From the NCBI RefSeq assembly GCF_011762125.1, contig NZ_JAASQN010000006.1:221001-285000 (forward strand): a DNA stretch of 64,000 nt. The letters run 5' to 3'. Made by a program: the position numbers and the translations under genes. Shown piece after piece: positions 21,496 through 28,599 of the stretch. The notes beneath the pieces were generated by a model. The model saw only the letters and a program-made list of their open reading frames with translations, had not been told where the DNA came from and ran no database searches. Numbering within the stretch: the stretch's first letter is position 1; each line of letters starts with the position of its first letter. The DNA comes from Sphingopyxis panaciterrae. Its GTDB lineage: Bacteria; Pseudomonadota; Alphaproteobacteria; Sphingomonadales; Sphingomonadaceae.

Positions 21496-21753
21496 ATGGC
21501 CCTCAAGTTCGAACTCGTCACCCCCGCCCGCCTCGAAAGGTCGAGCGAGGTCTATATGGTCACCGTGCCGGGCAGCGAAGGCGATTTCTCGGTGCTCGAA
21601 GGCCATGCCCCCTTCATGGCGACGCTGCGCAACGGTCCGCTGACCATCTATGCGTCCAACGGCGCCGCACCCGAAACGATCGAGGTCGAAGGCGGCTTTG
21701 CCGAAGTCAACGAAGCCGGGCTGACCGTGCTCGCGGAACATATCGCAGCCTGA
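21496..21753 (+). CDS. atpC: F1F0 ATP synthase subunit epsilon, short form
   Basis: 85 residues from the ATG at 21496 ([20 protein letters not shown]), with AAGGA upstream. The N-terminal beta-sandwich is complete: [19 protein letters not shown] and the ending [20 protein letters not shown]. Typical epsilon subunits run to about 130-140 residues; the C-terminal helical hairpin that inhibits ATP hydrolysis is missing. The stop is followed by an intrinsic terminator, so this is a naturally short gene and not a frameshift visible here. Confidence 0.94.
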   Translation: MALKFELVTPARLERSSEVYMVTVPGSEGDFSVLEGHAPFMATLRNGPLTIYASNGAAPETIEVEGGFAEVNEAGLTVLAEHIAA

Positions 21754-21777
21754 TCTTTCGCCCGATCGAATGAAAAC

Positions 21778-21806
21778 GCCCGTGTCCGCAAGGATGCGGG
21801 CTTTTT
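21778..21806 (+). terminator. Rho-independent terminator of the atp operon
   Basis: A 10-bp stem (GCCCGTGTCC pairing with GGATGCGGGC, two wobble pairs) closes a GCAA tetraloop and is followed at once by TTTTT. It begins 25 bp after the atpC stop. This is the clearest intrinsic terminator in the window. Confidence 0.92.
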
Positions 21807-21867
21807 CATTTGGGGGCGGGGAAATTATCGGGATTGCCCGGTTTCGGGCGGGAGCAGACGTTCTTTT

Positions 21868-21967
21868 CCTCGTCACCCCGGGCTTGATCCGGGGCCCCGC
21901 TTGATGCCGAAACTGTCGGTGCCCCCCCAAAAAAACGGGATCCCGGGTCAAGCCCGGGATGACGAGG
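21868..21967. repeat. REP-like inverted repeat (CCCGGGCTTGA family)
   Basis: Imperfect arms at 21868-21901 and 21936-21967 share the core CCCGGGCTTGATCCGGGG with the element at 2031-2121. The loop contains short C and A runs. It lies in the atpC-cpaF gap (21754-22135), which holds the terminator and this repeat but no gene that I can see. Confidence 0.8.
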
Positions 21968-22135
21968 GTCGGTGAAGCAAGGGCAGTTTCCCACCCCGAA
22001 GCCGGCATCCCGCCGCATGCCCTCCGCCCGCATTAGGATAATGTCAAAGTTTCCGCTTTATTCACCCTGTCGGATTGGGGGGTCCGCCGGCAATCGCCGC
22101 GGTTTCCTCGTATGGAATAGAGGCAGGATCTAGCG

Positions 22136-23626
22136 ATGAGTGCATTCGGACGTCGACCCGGAACCGCTGGCCGCCCGGCCTTCGGCGTGGCAAAACCGAT
22201 GCAGGGCGGCGCCGGCGCGGCCGGCGGCACCCAATTTCCCGCGATCGACCAGGCGCCGGTCGCCGAAATGCCGTCGGGGCCGATGTCGCCCGAAATGGAA
22301 GCGATGGAGCGGCTGAACCAGCGTTCGACCGCCGACATGGCAGAGCCTGAAAAGGCGCAAGGGTTCGAAGCCAGCGTCCACAAGATCAAGGAACAGGTAC
22401 TGCCGCGCCTGCTCGAACGCGTCGATCCCGAGGCGGCGGCAACGCTGAGCAAGGACGAACTGACCGAGGAATTCCGCCCGATCATCCTCGAAGTGCTCGC
22501 GGAACTGCGCATCACCCTGAACCGCCGCGAACAGTTTGCGCTCGAAAAGGTGCTCGTCGACGAACTGCTCGGATTCGGCCCGCTCGAGGAATTGCTCGCC
22601 GATCCCGACATCAGCGACATCATGGTCAATGGACCCTACCAGACCTACATCGAACGCAAAGGCCAGCTGGTCATCGCGCCGATCCAGTTCCGCGACGAAC
22701 AGCATCTGTTCCAGATCGCGCAGCGCATCTGCAACCTTGTCGGCCGCCGCGTCGACCAAACCACCCCGCTCGCCGACGCCCGCCTCAAGGACGGCAGCCG
22801 CGTCAACGTCATCGTCCCGCCGCTGAGCCTGCGCGGTACCGCGATCTCGATTCGTAAATTCTCGGCGAAGCCGATCACGCTCGACATGCTCTGCCAGTGG
22901 GGCGCGATGAGCCAGAAAATGTGCACCGCGCTGAAGATCGCGGGCGCCAGCCGCTTCAACATCGTCATCTCGGGCGGCACGGGTTCGGGCAAGACGACGA
23001 TGCTCAACGCCCTGTCGAAGATGATCGACCCCGGCGAACGGGTTTTGACCATCGAAGACGCCGCCGAACTTCGCCTGCAGCAGCCGCACTGGCTGCCGCT
23101 CGAAACGCGCCCCGCGAATCTCGAGGGCAATGGTGCGATCCATATGGGCGACCTCGTCAAAAACGCGCTGCGTATGCGTCCCGACCGCATCATCATGGGC
23201 GAAGTCCGTGGCGCGGAATGTTTCGATCTGCTCGCCGCGATGAACACCGGTCACGACGGGTCGATGTGTACGCTGCACAGCAACAGCCCGCGCGAATGCC
23301 TCGGCCGTATGGAAAATATGGTGCTGATGGGCGACATCAAGATCCCGAAGGAAGCGATCTCGAAGCAGATTGCCGATTCGGTCGACATGATCGTCCAGAT
23401 CAAGCGCCTGCGCGACGGGTCGCGCCGCGTCACCAACGTCACCGAGGTGATCGGCATGGAAGGCGACGTCATCGTCACCCAGGAATTGTTCAAGTTCGAA
23501 TATCTCGACGAGGACAAGGACGGCAAGATCGTCGGCGAATATCGCGCCATGGGCCTGCGCCCCTATACACTCGAAAAAGCGCGCCAGTACGGGTTCGACC
23601 AGCCGTATCTGGAGGCGTGCCTGTGA
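22136..23626 (+). CDS. cpaF: CpaF/TadA-family type II/IV secretion ATPase
   Basis: 496 residues. A low-complexity N-terminus (about 1-80) precedes the CpaF N-terminal domain. Walker A GGTGSGKT is at 280-287, with the Asp box LTIEDAAELRLQQPHW and Walker B-like RPDRIIMGEVRGAE following. CpaF powers Flp/Tad pilus assembly with CpaB-E and TadBC. None of those partners is in the window, so the gene is an orphan copy here. A weak purine stretch (TAGCG) precedes the ATG. Cytoplasmic hexamer at the inner membrane. Confidence 0.93.
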   Translation: MSAFGRRPGTAGRPAFGVAKPMQGGAGAAGGTQFPAIDQAPVAEMPSGPMSPEMEAMERLNQRSTADMAEPEKAQGFEASVHKIKEQVLPRLLERVDPEAAATLSKDELTEEFRPIILEVLAELRITLNRREQFALEKVLVDELLGFGPLEELLADPDISDIMVNGPYQTYIERKGQLVIAPIQFRDEQHLFQIAQRICNLVGRRVDQTTPLADARLKDGSRVNVIVPPLSLRGTAISIRKFSAKPITLDMLCQWGAMSQKMCTALKIAGASRFNIVISGGTGSGKTTMLNALSKMIDPGERVLTIEDAAELRLQQPHWLPLETRPANLEGNGAIHMGDLVKNALRMRPDRIIMGEVRGAECFDLLAAMNTGHDGSMCTLHSNSPRECLGRMENMVLMGDIKIPKEAISKQIADSVDMIVQIKRLRDGSRRVTNVTEVIGMEGDVIVTQELFKFEYLDEDKDGKIVGEYRAMGLRPYTLEKARQYGFDQPYLEACL

Positions 23627-23642
23627 GGCCCAGGGTCAAACC

Positions 23643-24629
23643 CTAGTCGCCGAACGCCGGTCCAGCGAGATCGGGAAAGACCTTGCCGACCTTGCCCAAA
23701 AGATAATCGCCATAGGTGCCGCCCGCGGCGTGGACGTCGGCCCCATCCCAGCGCGGCAGGCTGCGGTCGGTTCCGGCGATCGGCAACGGATCAACCGGTG
23801 CGGCGAAATCGGGGTCGTAGAACAGCGGCCACGACAGGCGCTCGCGGCCCGACGCGTTGATCACGCGGTGCGGTGCGGACCGGAAACGGCCGCGCGTCAA
23901 TCGTTCGAACATGTCACCGATGTTGACGACCAGCATCCGTCCCTTCGACGGCACCGTGATCCAGTCGCCGTTCGCGGCGCGCACCTCCAGACCGCCATGC
24001 CCATCCTGGCCGAGCAAGGTGAGCAACCCATAGTCGCTATGCTCGCCAACCCCGAAGCGGTCGGATTCGCCGCCCGGAGGATAGTGGAAAATGCGAAACA
24101 GCAGCGTCGGACGCCGCGTCATGCCCGCCGCGAAATGGTCCGCGGACAGACCGAGCGCGCGCGCCATACCGCGCATCAGTGCCTCGGCGGCGGCGACCGC
24201 GGCGTCCAGATAGTCGTCGACCGCCTGCCGCAGTTCGGGCACCGCCGACGGCCAGAGGTTGGCGCCGTGCAGCGGCCAGCCGGCGATCACGCGCGGATCG
24301 TCGGGAGCCAGTTCCTCGCCGAGATAGAGTCCCTCCTTGCGGTCGGGAAGCCCCGACGTCAGTTCGCCACCAAGCGGAAACCAGCCGCGCCAGGCAATTC
24401 CGCCGTGCACCATCGCAATCCGCGCCTTCTCCACCTCAGGCAGGGCAAAAAAGCGGCGACTCGCCATCTCCAGCCGCGTCGACAGGCTGTCCGGTATCGC
24501 GTGTCCGTCGGCATAGAAAAAGCCGAACTCGGCGCTCGCCGCACCGATTTCGGCCGCAACGCGTTCAATGGCCGCGGCGTCGTCCATCGCGCGGAGCGGC
24601 GAAATATCGATGACGGAAAGCGTCGTCAC
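23643..24629 (-). CDS. Isopenicillin N synthase-like 2-oxoglutarate/Fe(II) oxygenase
   Basis: 328 residues from a GTG at 24629. That start was chosen because VTTLSVIDISPL matches the usual N-terminus of the family; an ATG for MDDAAAI lies 15 codons inside. Iron ligands are the HSD motif (GEHSDYGLLTLL) and a distal His in SAPHRVI. The Arg-x-Ser for the co-substrate follows in RERLSWP. DIOX_N and 2OG-FeII_Oxy domains are both complete. The substrate is not predictable. Its start is 10 bp after the stop of a small membrane-protein gene, implying co-transcription. Confidence 0.88.
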   Translation of the reverse strand: MTTLSVIDISPLRAMDDAAAIERVAAEIGAASAEFGFFYADGHAIPDSLSTRLEMASRRFFALPEVEKARIAMVHGGIAWRGWFPLGGELTSGLPDRKEGLYLGEELAPDDPRVIAGWPLHGANLWPSAVPELRQAVDDYLDAAVAAAEALMRGMARALGLSADHFAAGMTRRPTLLFRIFHYPPGGESDRFGVGEHSDYGLLTLLGQDGHGGLEVRAANGDWITVPSKGRMLVVNIGDMFERLTRGRFRSAPHRVINASGRERLSWPLFYDPDFAAPVDPLPIAGTDRSLPRWDGADVHAAGGTYGDYLLGKVGKVFPDLAGPAFGD

Positions 24630-24639
24630 CGGCGGCAGG

Positions 24640-24825
24640 TCACTGGTGCAGCCAGACCGCGGTCGACAACAGCGCGACCATTGCGGAGAGCATCGCGATC
24701 CCGCGCCACGGCATGAAGCCGACCCGGTCGACGTCGCGGCGATGGCGACGGCGCCAGTCGGCGACCTCGGCAAAACCGAACAGCGCGGCGGCGCCGATGC
24801 CGAGCGAGAGCATGGATACTTGCAT
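24640..24825 (-). CDS. Small two-helix membrane protein
   Basis: 61 residues. Hydrophobic stretches lie at about 3-20 (SMLSLGIGAAALFGFAEVA) and 41-59 (RGIAMLSAMVALLSTAVWL), with a basic segment WRRRHRRDVDRVGF between them, as in a small membrane hairpin. The ATG is at 24825. There is no strong ribosome site. It is accepted as a gene because it is tightly coupled to the downstream oxygenase and has clear membrane-protein composition. The function is unknown. Confidence 0.55.
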   Translation of the reverse strand: MQVSMLSLGIGAAALFGFAEVADWRRRHRRDVDRVGFMPWRGIAMLSAMVALLSTAVWLHQ

Positions 24826-24879
24826 TGCCGCGCATCCCTACGCAAACAGGGGCATTCCCCCCAAGAGAGAGGTGCCCAT

Positions 24880-25722
24880 ATGCGTTCCCTGTTGCTGGTT
24901 GCAAGTGCCGCCATCGCCCTTTCCGGTCCTCTGCCCGTGCTGGCGCAGGACGGCCACGCAGGTCACGCCGCGCACTCCGCTCAAGGCGCCGACGCCGCTG
25001 CAATCGCAGCCGCGGTTGCCGCCCCCACCCGCAGCCCCGCGAACACGCCGCGCGATACCTGGCGCCACCCGGCCGAAACGCTGGCCTTCTTCGGCGTGAA
25101 GCCGGGCGACACGATCGTCGAACTGTGGCCCGGCGGCGGCTGGTACACCGAAATCCTCGCCCCCCTGACCAAGGCCGGCGGCGGCACCCTTTATGTCGCG
25201 GCGCCGTGGGAAAAGGGGCTGAACAAGATCAAGGAAAAGCAGGCGGCCGATGCCGCCACCTATGGCGCGGTCAAGCTCGCCGAATTTCCGGGCACCGGCG
25301 CGGGCACGAAAATTCCCGACGGCAGCGCCGATGTCGTGCTGACCTTTCGCAACGTCCACAATTGGCGTTTCGGCGGCACCGACAAGACCGCCGATGCGTT
25401 CAAGCAGATCTTCGCGATGCTGAAGCCCGGCGGTACCCTGGGGGTCGTCGACCACCGGCTGCCCGAGGAGATGGATGCGGCGCTGGAGGAAAAGAGCGGC
25501 TATATGAAGCGCTCGTCGATCGTCGGCTTTGCCGAGGCGGCAGGCTTCAAGCTCGCCGGCGAAAGCGACATCAACGCCAATCCCAAGGACACGCATGATT
25601 ATGAAAAGGGCGTGTGGACACTGCCCCCGGTGCTGACCGAGGGCGACACGGACCGCGCAAAATATGTGGCGATCGGCGAATCGGACCGCATGACGCTGAA
25701 ATTCGTGAAGCCCGTAAGCTGA
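24880..25722 (+). CDS. Exported SAM-methyltransferase-like protein (COG4798 type)
   Basis: 280 residues. The ATG at 24880 follows GAGAGAGG. A clear signal peptide (MRSLLLVASAAIALSG...VLAQ) is followed by a His-rich stretch (DGHAGHAAHSAQ). Then comes a Rossmann methyltransferase-like core: VKPGDTIVELWPGGGWYTEI corresponds to the SAM loop, and MLKPGGTLGVVDHR to later motifs. It matches the family annotated as predicted methyltransferase. Export is puzzling because SAM is cytoplasmic; the His-rich N-terminus could bind metal. The role is unknown. Its stop overlaps the probable CTG start of aat. Confidence 0.85.
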   Translation: MRSLLLVASAAIALSGPLPVLAQDGHAGHAAHSAQGADAAAIAAAVAAPTRSPANTPRDTWRHPAETLAFFGVKPGDTIVELWPGGGWYTEILAPLTKAGGGTLYVAAPWEKGLNKIKEKQAADAATYGAVKLAEFPGTGAGTKIPDGSADVVLTFRNVHNWRFGGTDKTADAFKQIFAMLKPGGTLGVVDHRLPEEMDAALEEKSGYMKRSSIVGFAEAAGFKLAGESDINANPKDTHDYEKGVWTLPPVLTEGDTDRAKYVAIGESDRMTLKFVKPVS

Positions 25723-26504
25723 CACGGCACATCGAAACCATCGACCCTGCGCTGCTGCTCAGCGCCTATGCGCAGGGTCTTTTCCCGATGGCCGACGGGG
25801 CGGACGATCCGTCGGTCCATTGGGTCGAACCGCGGCTGCGCGCGATCCTGCCCTTGGGCGGCTTCCATCTGTCGCGCAGCCTGAAGAAGGTGATCCTCGG
25901 CGACCATTTTCGCGTGACCACCGACACCGCCTTTTCCACGATGATGACGCTGTGCGCCGAGGCGGCCGATGACCGGCCGACGACGTGGATCAATCCGGTG
26001 ATCAAGGCGAGCTACGAACGATTGTTCCGCCTTGGCCATGCCCACAGCGTCGAATGCTGGCTGGACGGCGAGCTCGCCGGCGGCCTCTATGGCGTGACGC
26101 TCGGGCGCGCCTTTTTCGGCGAATCGATGGTCAGCCGGGCGCGCGACGCGTCGAAGGTCGCGCTCGCGCATCTCGTCGCGCGGCTACGCGCCGGCGGCTG
26201 GCAGTTGCTCGATTGTCAGTTCATCACGCCGCACCTCGCCAGCCTGGGCGCGATCGAAATCCCCCAGCGCGACTATCTGGCGCAGCTTTATTCGGTGTTG
26301 TCGGAGGGCGGCGGCGGCGATGCCTTGGGTGCAGGCGCAGGGACAGCCGGGGCAGCGGCCGGTGCGGGCGTTCCCGCGCCGCCGTTCGCCGCGGGCGACT
26401 GGGGGGCGCTCGACGCCTTGGGTGCTGCGCCCGGCACCGCCTTCGGTGCCGACCGGGCGACGGGCTCGCCGCCCGGATATGTCATCGCGCAGCTTTTGAC
26501 ATAG
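25719..26504 (+). CDS. aat: Leucyl/phenylalanyl-tRNA-protein transferase
   Basis: About 261 residues. The core is unmistakable: IDPALLLSAYAQGLFPMAD, VHWVEPRLRAILPL, GLYGVTLGRAFFGESMVSRA and LDCQFITPHLASLGA. It adds Leu/Phe to proteins with basic N-termini for ClpAP degradation (N-degron pathway). The start is uncertain: no ATG, GTG or TTG lies near the conserved N-terminus, so a CTG at 25719 overlapping the previous stop is proposed; a GTG at 25614 would add 35 residues. The C-terminal tail of about 70 residues is Gly/Ala-rich and ends SPPGYVIAQLLT. It lies antisense to the DUF2155 gene. Confidence 0.9.
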   Translation: MTRHIETIDPALLLSAYAQGLFPMADGADDPSVHWVEPRLRAILPLGGFHLSRSLKKVILGDHFRVTTDTAFSTMMTLCAEAADDRPTTWINPVIKASYERLFRLGHAHSVECWLDGELAGGLYGVTLGRAFFGESMVSRARDASKVALAHLVARLRAGGWQLLDCQFITPHLASLGAIEIPQRDYLAQLYSVLSEGGGGDALGAGAGTAGAAAGAGVPAPPFAAGDWGALDALGAAPGTAFGADRATGSPPGYVIAQLLT

Positions 26505-26965
26505 ACGTCGTAGATCGGGTGCTCGATCACGTTGCGGTCGGGGCGTTCCTTGAACAGCCAGCCAGAAAAGACGCGATACCATTTATCGTCGCGCTGATCC
26601 TGCACCGTCAGCTGGACGAAGGCGCCGGTTTCAGGCGGGTCTTCCCATGGCGCGGTCGCCTCGCACGCGCGCAGGCGCACGATAGCGCGGCCAACGCGCG
26701 CCGAATCGCCGGGCTTCATCTCGAGATCGCGAACCAGGCCGTTGCGCTTGTTGAGCAGGCCGAGCACCGCGACGCGGTCGGCCATCGGGGTCGCGCCCTC
26801 GATTCCGCCGACTTCCTGCGGCACGCGTTCGGATTTGGCGATCTGCGGCGCCTTCTCGCTGCCGCCCGCCTTGGTCGCCGGCGACCGGTCGCAGGCCGCG
26901 AGAGCCAGTGCCGTCAGGGCGGCGAGGCCCACGGTCGCGGACAGGCGCGGCACGAAAATGCTCAC
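26288..26965 (-). CDS. DUF2155 domain-containing lipoprotein
   Basis: 225 residues. The signal peptide has a lipobox-like LALAAC (Cys25), suggesting a lipoprotein. The DUF2155 core includes GLLNKRNGLVRDLEMKPGD, CEATAPWEDPPETGAFVQL and FSGWLFKERPDRNVIEHPIY. The last 65 residues are a Pro/Ala tail. It overlaps the tail of aat on the opposite strand by 217 bp. The ATG overlaps the NDUFA12 stop (ATGA), so the two are translationally coupled. The pairing DUF2155-NDUFA12 is conserved in alphaproteobacteria (general knowledge). The function is unknown. Confidence 0.88.
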   Translation of the reverse strand: MSIFVPRLSATVGLAALTALALAACDRSPATKAGGSEKAPQIAKSERVPQEVGGIEGATPMADRVAVLGLLNKRNGLVRDLEMKPGDSARVGRAIVRLRACEATAPWEDPPETGAFVQLTVQDQRDDKWYRVFSGWLFKERPDRNVIEHPIYDVYVKSCAMTYPGGEPVARSAPKAVPGAAPKASSAPQSPAANGGAGTPAPAAAPAVPAPAPKASPPPPSDNTE

Positions 26966-27348
26966 TCGGCGCCGGGCCGCCAGGCCTCATAGTCGCCGGT
27001 CGCCGCCGCGCGGCGCCCGCCGCGTTCGAGCGCACCCGCCGGGCGATAGGCGCCGGTGCTGCCGGTCAGATTGGCGCTGGGTTCCTGCTCCCACGCGCGC
27101 GGCGCGGGCAGGACGTCGCCGGGCAGTTCGTCGAAGGTGCCGTGCAGCCAGCCATGCCATTCGGGTGGCACACGGCTCGCGTCGTTCGATCCATTGTAGA
27201 GGACCCAACGTCGCCCGCCCTTTTTCGCACGGAAATAACGGTTGCCGAGGCTGTCCTCGCCGACCTTCTCGCCGGTGCTCCAGCTGTTCAGCAACGTGCC
27301 GACGGTCGCGCCGTCCCACCAGGTGAAAATCTTGCCCAAGATGCTCAT
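26962..27348 (-). CDS. NADH:ubiquinone oxidoreductase subunit NDUFA12 family
   Basis: 128 residues from ATG 27348 (MSILGKIFTWWDGATVGTLL). It has the NDUFA12/B17.2 pattern: GEDSLGNRYFRAKKGGRRWV followed by LYNGSNDASRVPPEWHGWLH. This is an accessory subunit of complex I shared by alphaproteobacteria and mitochondria, on the matrix/cytoplasmic side. The main nuo cluster is not in the window. It is first of a pair with DUF2155 and overlaps it by four bases. Confidence 0.92.
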   Translation of the reverse strand: MSILGKIFTWWDGATVGTLLNSWSTGEKVGEDSLGNRYFRAKKGGRRWVLYNGSNDASRVPPEWHGWLHGTFDELPGDVLPAPRAWEQEPSANLTGSTGAYRPAGALERGGRRAAATGDYEAWRPGAE

Positions 27349-27409
27349 GGCTGCGGCGTTTACAGGCAAGCCAAGGCGGTTCGCAAGTCGCAAACCGTCC
27401 CGCGCACCG

Positions 27410-27871
27410 CTATTTCCCATCTTTCCATGTGATCCTGGCCGTCTCGTCGATGCCAAGCCGCGCCGACGTGCCGCCGGCCAGTTCGAGCACCGCCGCAACC
27501 TCGCCGCCGCTGACCACGGGCTCTAGCGACTCGGGGATGGTGTTTTCGGCGATCCGGTCGATGCTGCCGTCGGCGCGGATGAAGATCATATCGAGCGGGA
27601 TCAGCGTGTTCTTCATCCAGAAGCTCGCAATGCGCGGCTTTTCGAACGGAAAGATCATCCCGCCGTCGGCGGGCAGGCCGGTGCGGAACATCAATCCCTG
27701 CGCCTGTTCCTCGGCGGTGCGCGCAACCTCGACCCGGAACGGGTGCGTCTGGCCGGCCATGGCGATCGCCAGCGGGATCGTCGCCACGCTTTCCGTCTCG
27801 CTGCCATTGGTGCTGCACGCCGCCATCGGCAGGGCGAGCGACAGGACAAGAGCGGTAAACAGCGCACGCAT
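27410..27871 (-). CDS. DUF192 family lipoprotein
   Basis: 153 residues from ATG 27871. The lipoprotein-type signal sequence (MRALFTALVLSLALPMAAC) places Cys19 at the lipobox. The DUF192 core carries the usual motifs: RTAEEQAQGLMFRTGLPADG, FPFEKPRIASFWMKNTLIPL and DMIFIRADG. A small periplasmic or membrane-anchored protein of unknown function. It lies 37 bp downstream of recX on the same strand. Confidence 0.9.
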   Translation of the reverse strand: MRALFTALVLSLALPMAACSTNGSETESVATIPLAIAMAGQTHPFRVEVARTAEEQAQGLMFRTGLPADGGMIFPFEKPRIASFWMKNTLIPLDMIFIRADGSIDRIAENTIPESLEPVVSGGEVAAVLELAGGTSARLGIDETARITWKDGK

Positions 27872-27908
27872 CGGCGGATCCTTATCCCGGATTGATGACC
27901 TGACCGGC

Positions 27909-28481
27909 CTAATCGAGCGCCGCGCCAGCGTCCAGCGCCGCCAGCGCATCATCGTCCCCCGGCGCGACGGCGAGGATATGGCGCGCGAGCGCCAGGCTGT
28001 GCCCGGCGCGCAAAAAGGCGGCAACCTGCCGTTCGCTTAGCTTCGGGTCATCGCTCGCGCGGACCGCGAACGGCCCGAAGCGGCGGCGGCGCGCGAAACC
28101 GAGCGCCGCAGCGACCGCAGCGTCCTCGGCCGCCGCCACCGCCTCACCGCTATCCGCGGGCGCGATGCCGTCGACGTACAGCTGCGCCTTCACGCGCCGG
28201 ACACCCAGTCCGCGGCGGGTCATCGCCCCCGCGCGCATCGCGGCATATTGCCGGTCATCGAGATAGCGCAGCCGTTCCATCCGATCGGCAATCGCCTCGC
28301 AAACCGTCATGGCATCGATGTCGTCGGCCCACTCAGATTCGCGAACCTTTCTCGCGAGATAGCGCATCAGCTTGGCCCGGCTCGTGGCGAATCGCGCGAC
28401 ATAGGCGAGCGCCAATTCGTCGAGCTTCGCTGCGCCGAGCGGCCTTTTTGAACGGTCGGGAAGAGCGCGGCGGTTGGCCAT
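27909..28481 (-). CDS. recX: RecX family regulatory protein
   Basis: 190 residues. Helical repeats typical of RecX are visible: LALAYVARFATSRAKLMRYL near the N-terminus, RLRYLDDRQYAAMRAGAMTR in the middle, and the C-terminal RQVAAFLRAGHSLALARHIL. RecX binds RecA filaments and limits strand exchange. recA is not adjacent. The N-terminal basic stretch (MANRRALPDRSKRPLG) is divergent, so the assignment rests on the middle and C-terminal parts. Confidence 0.85.
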   Translation of the reverse strand: MANRRALPDRSKRPLGAAKLDELALAYVARFATSRAKLMRYLARKVRESEWADDIDAMTVCEAIADRMERLRYLDDRQYAAMRAGAMTRRGLGVRRVKAQLYVDGIAPADSGEAVAAAEDAAVAAALGFARRRRFGPFAVRASDDPKLSERQVAAFLRAGHSLALARHILAVAPGDDDALAALDAGAALD

Positions 28482-28599
28482 ATGCCATGTTTATGCCACA
28501 GTCGGGCCTGATTGAGAACGATCAGCACCGCCATATCGGGCAATAAAGCCCGGAAACGGGCCAATTTGTTCCAACAATATAGGGTTCGCGCACGATAAT

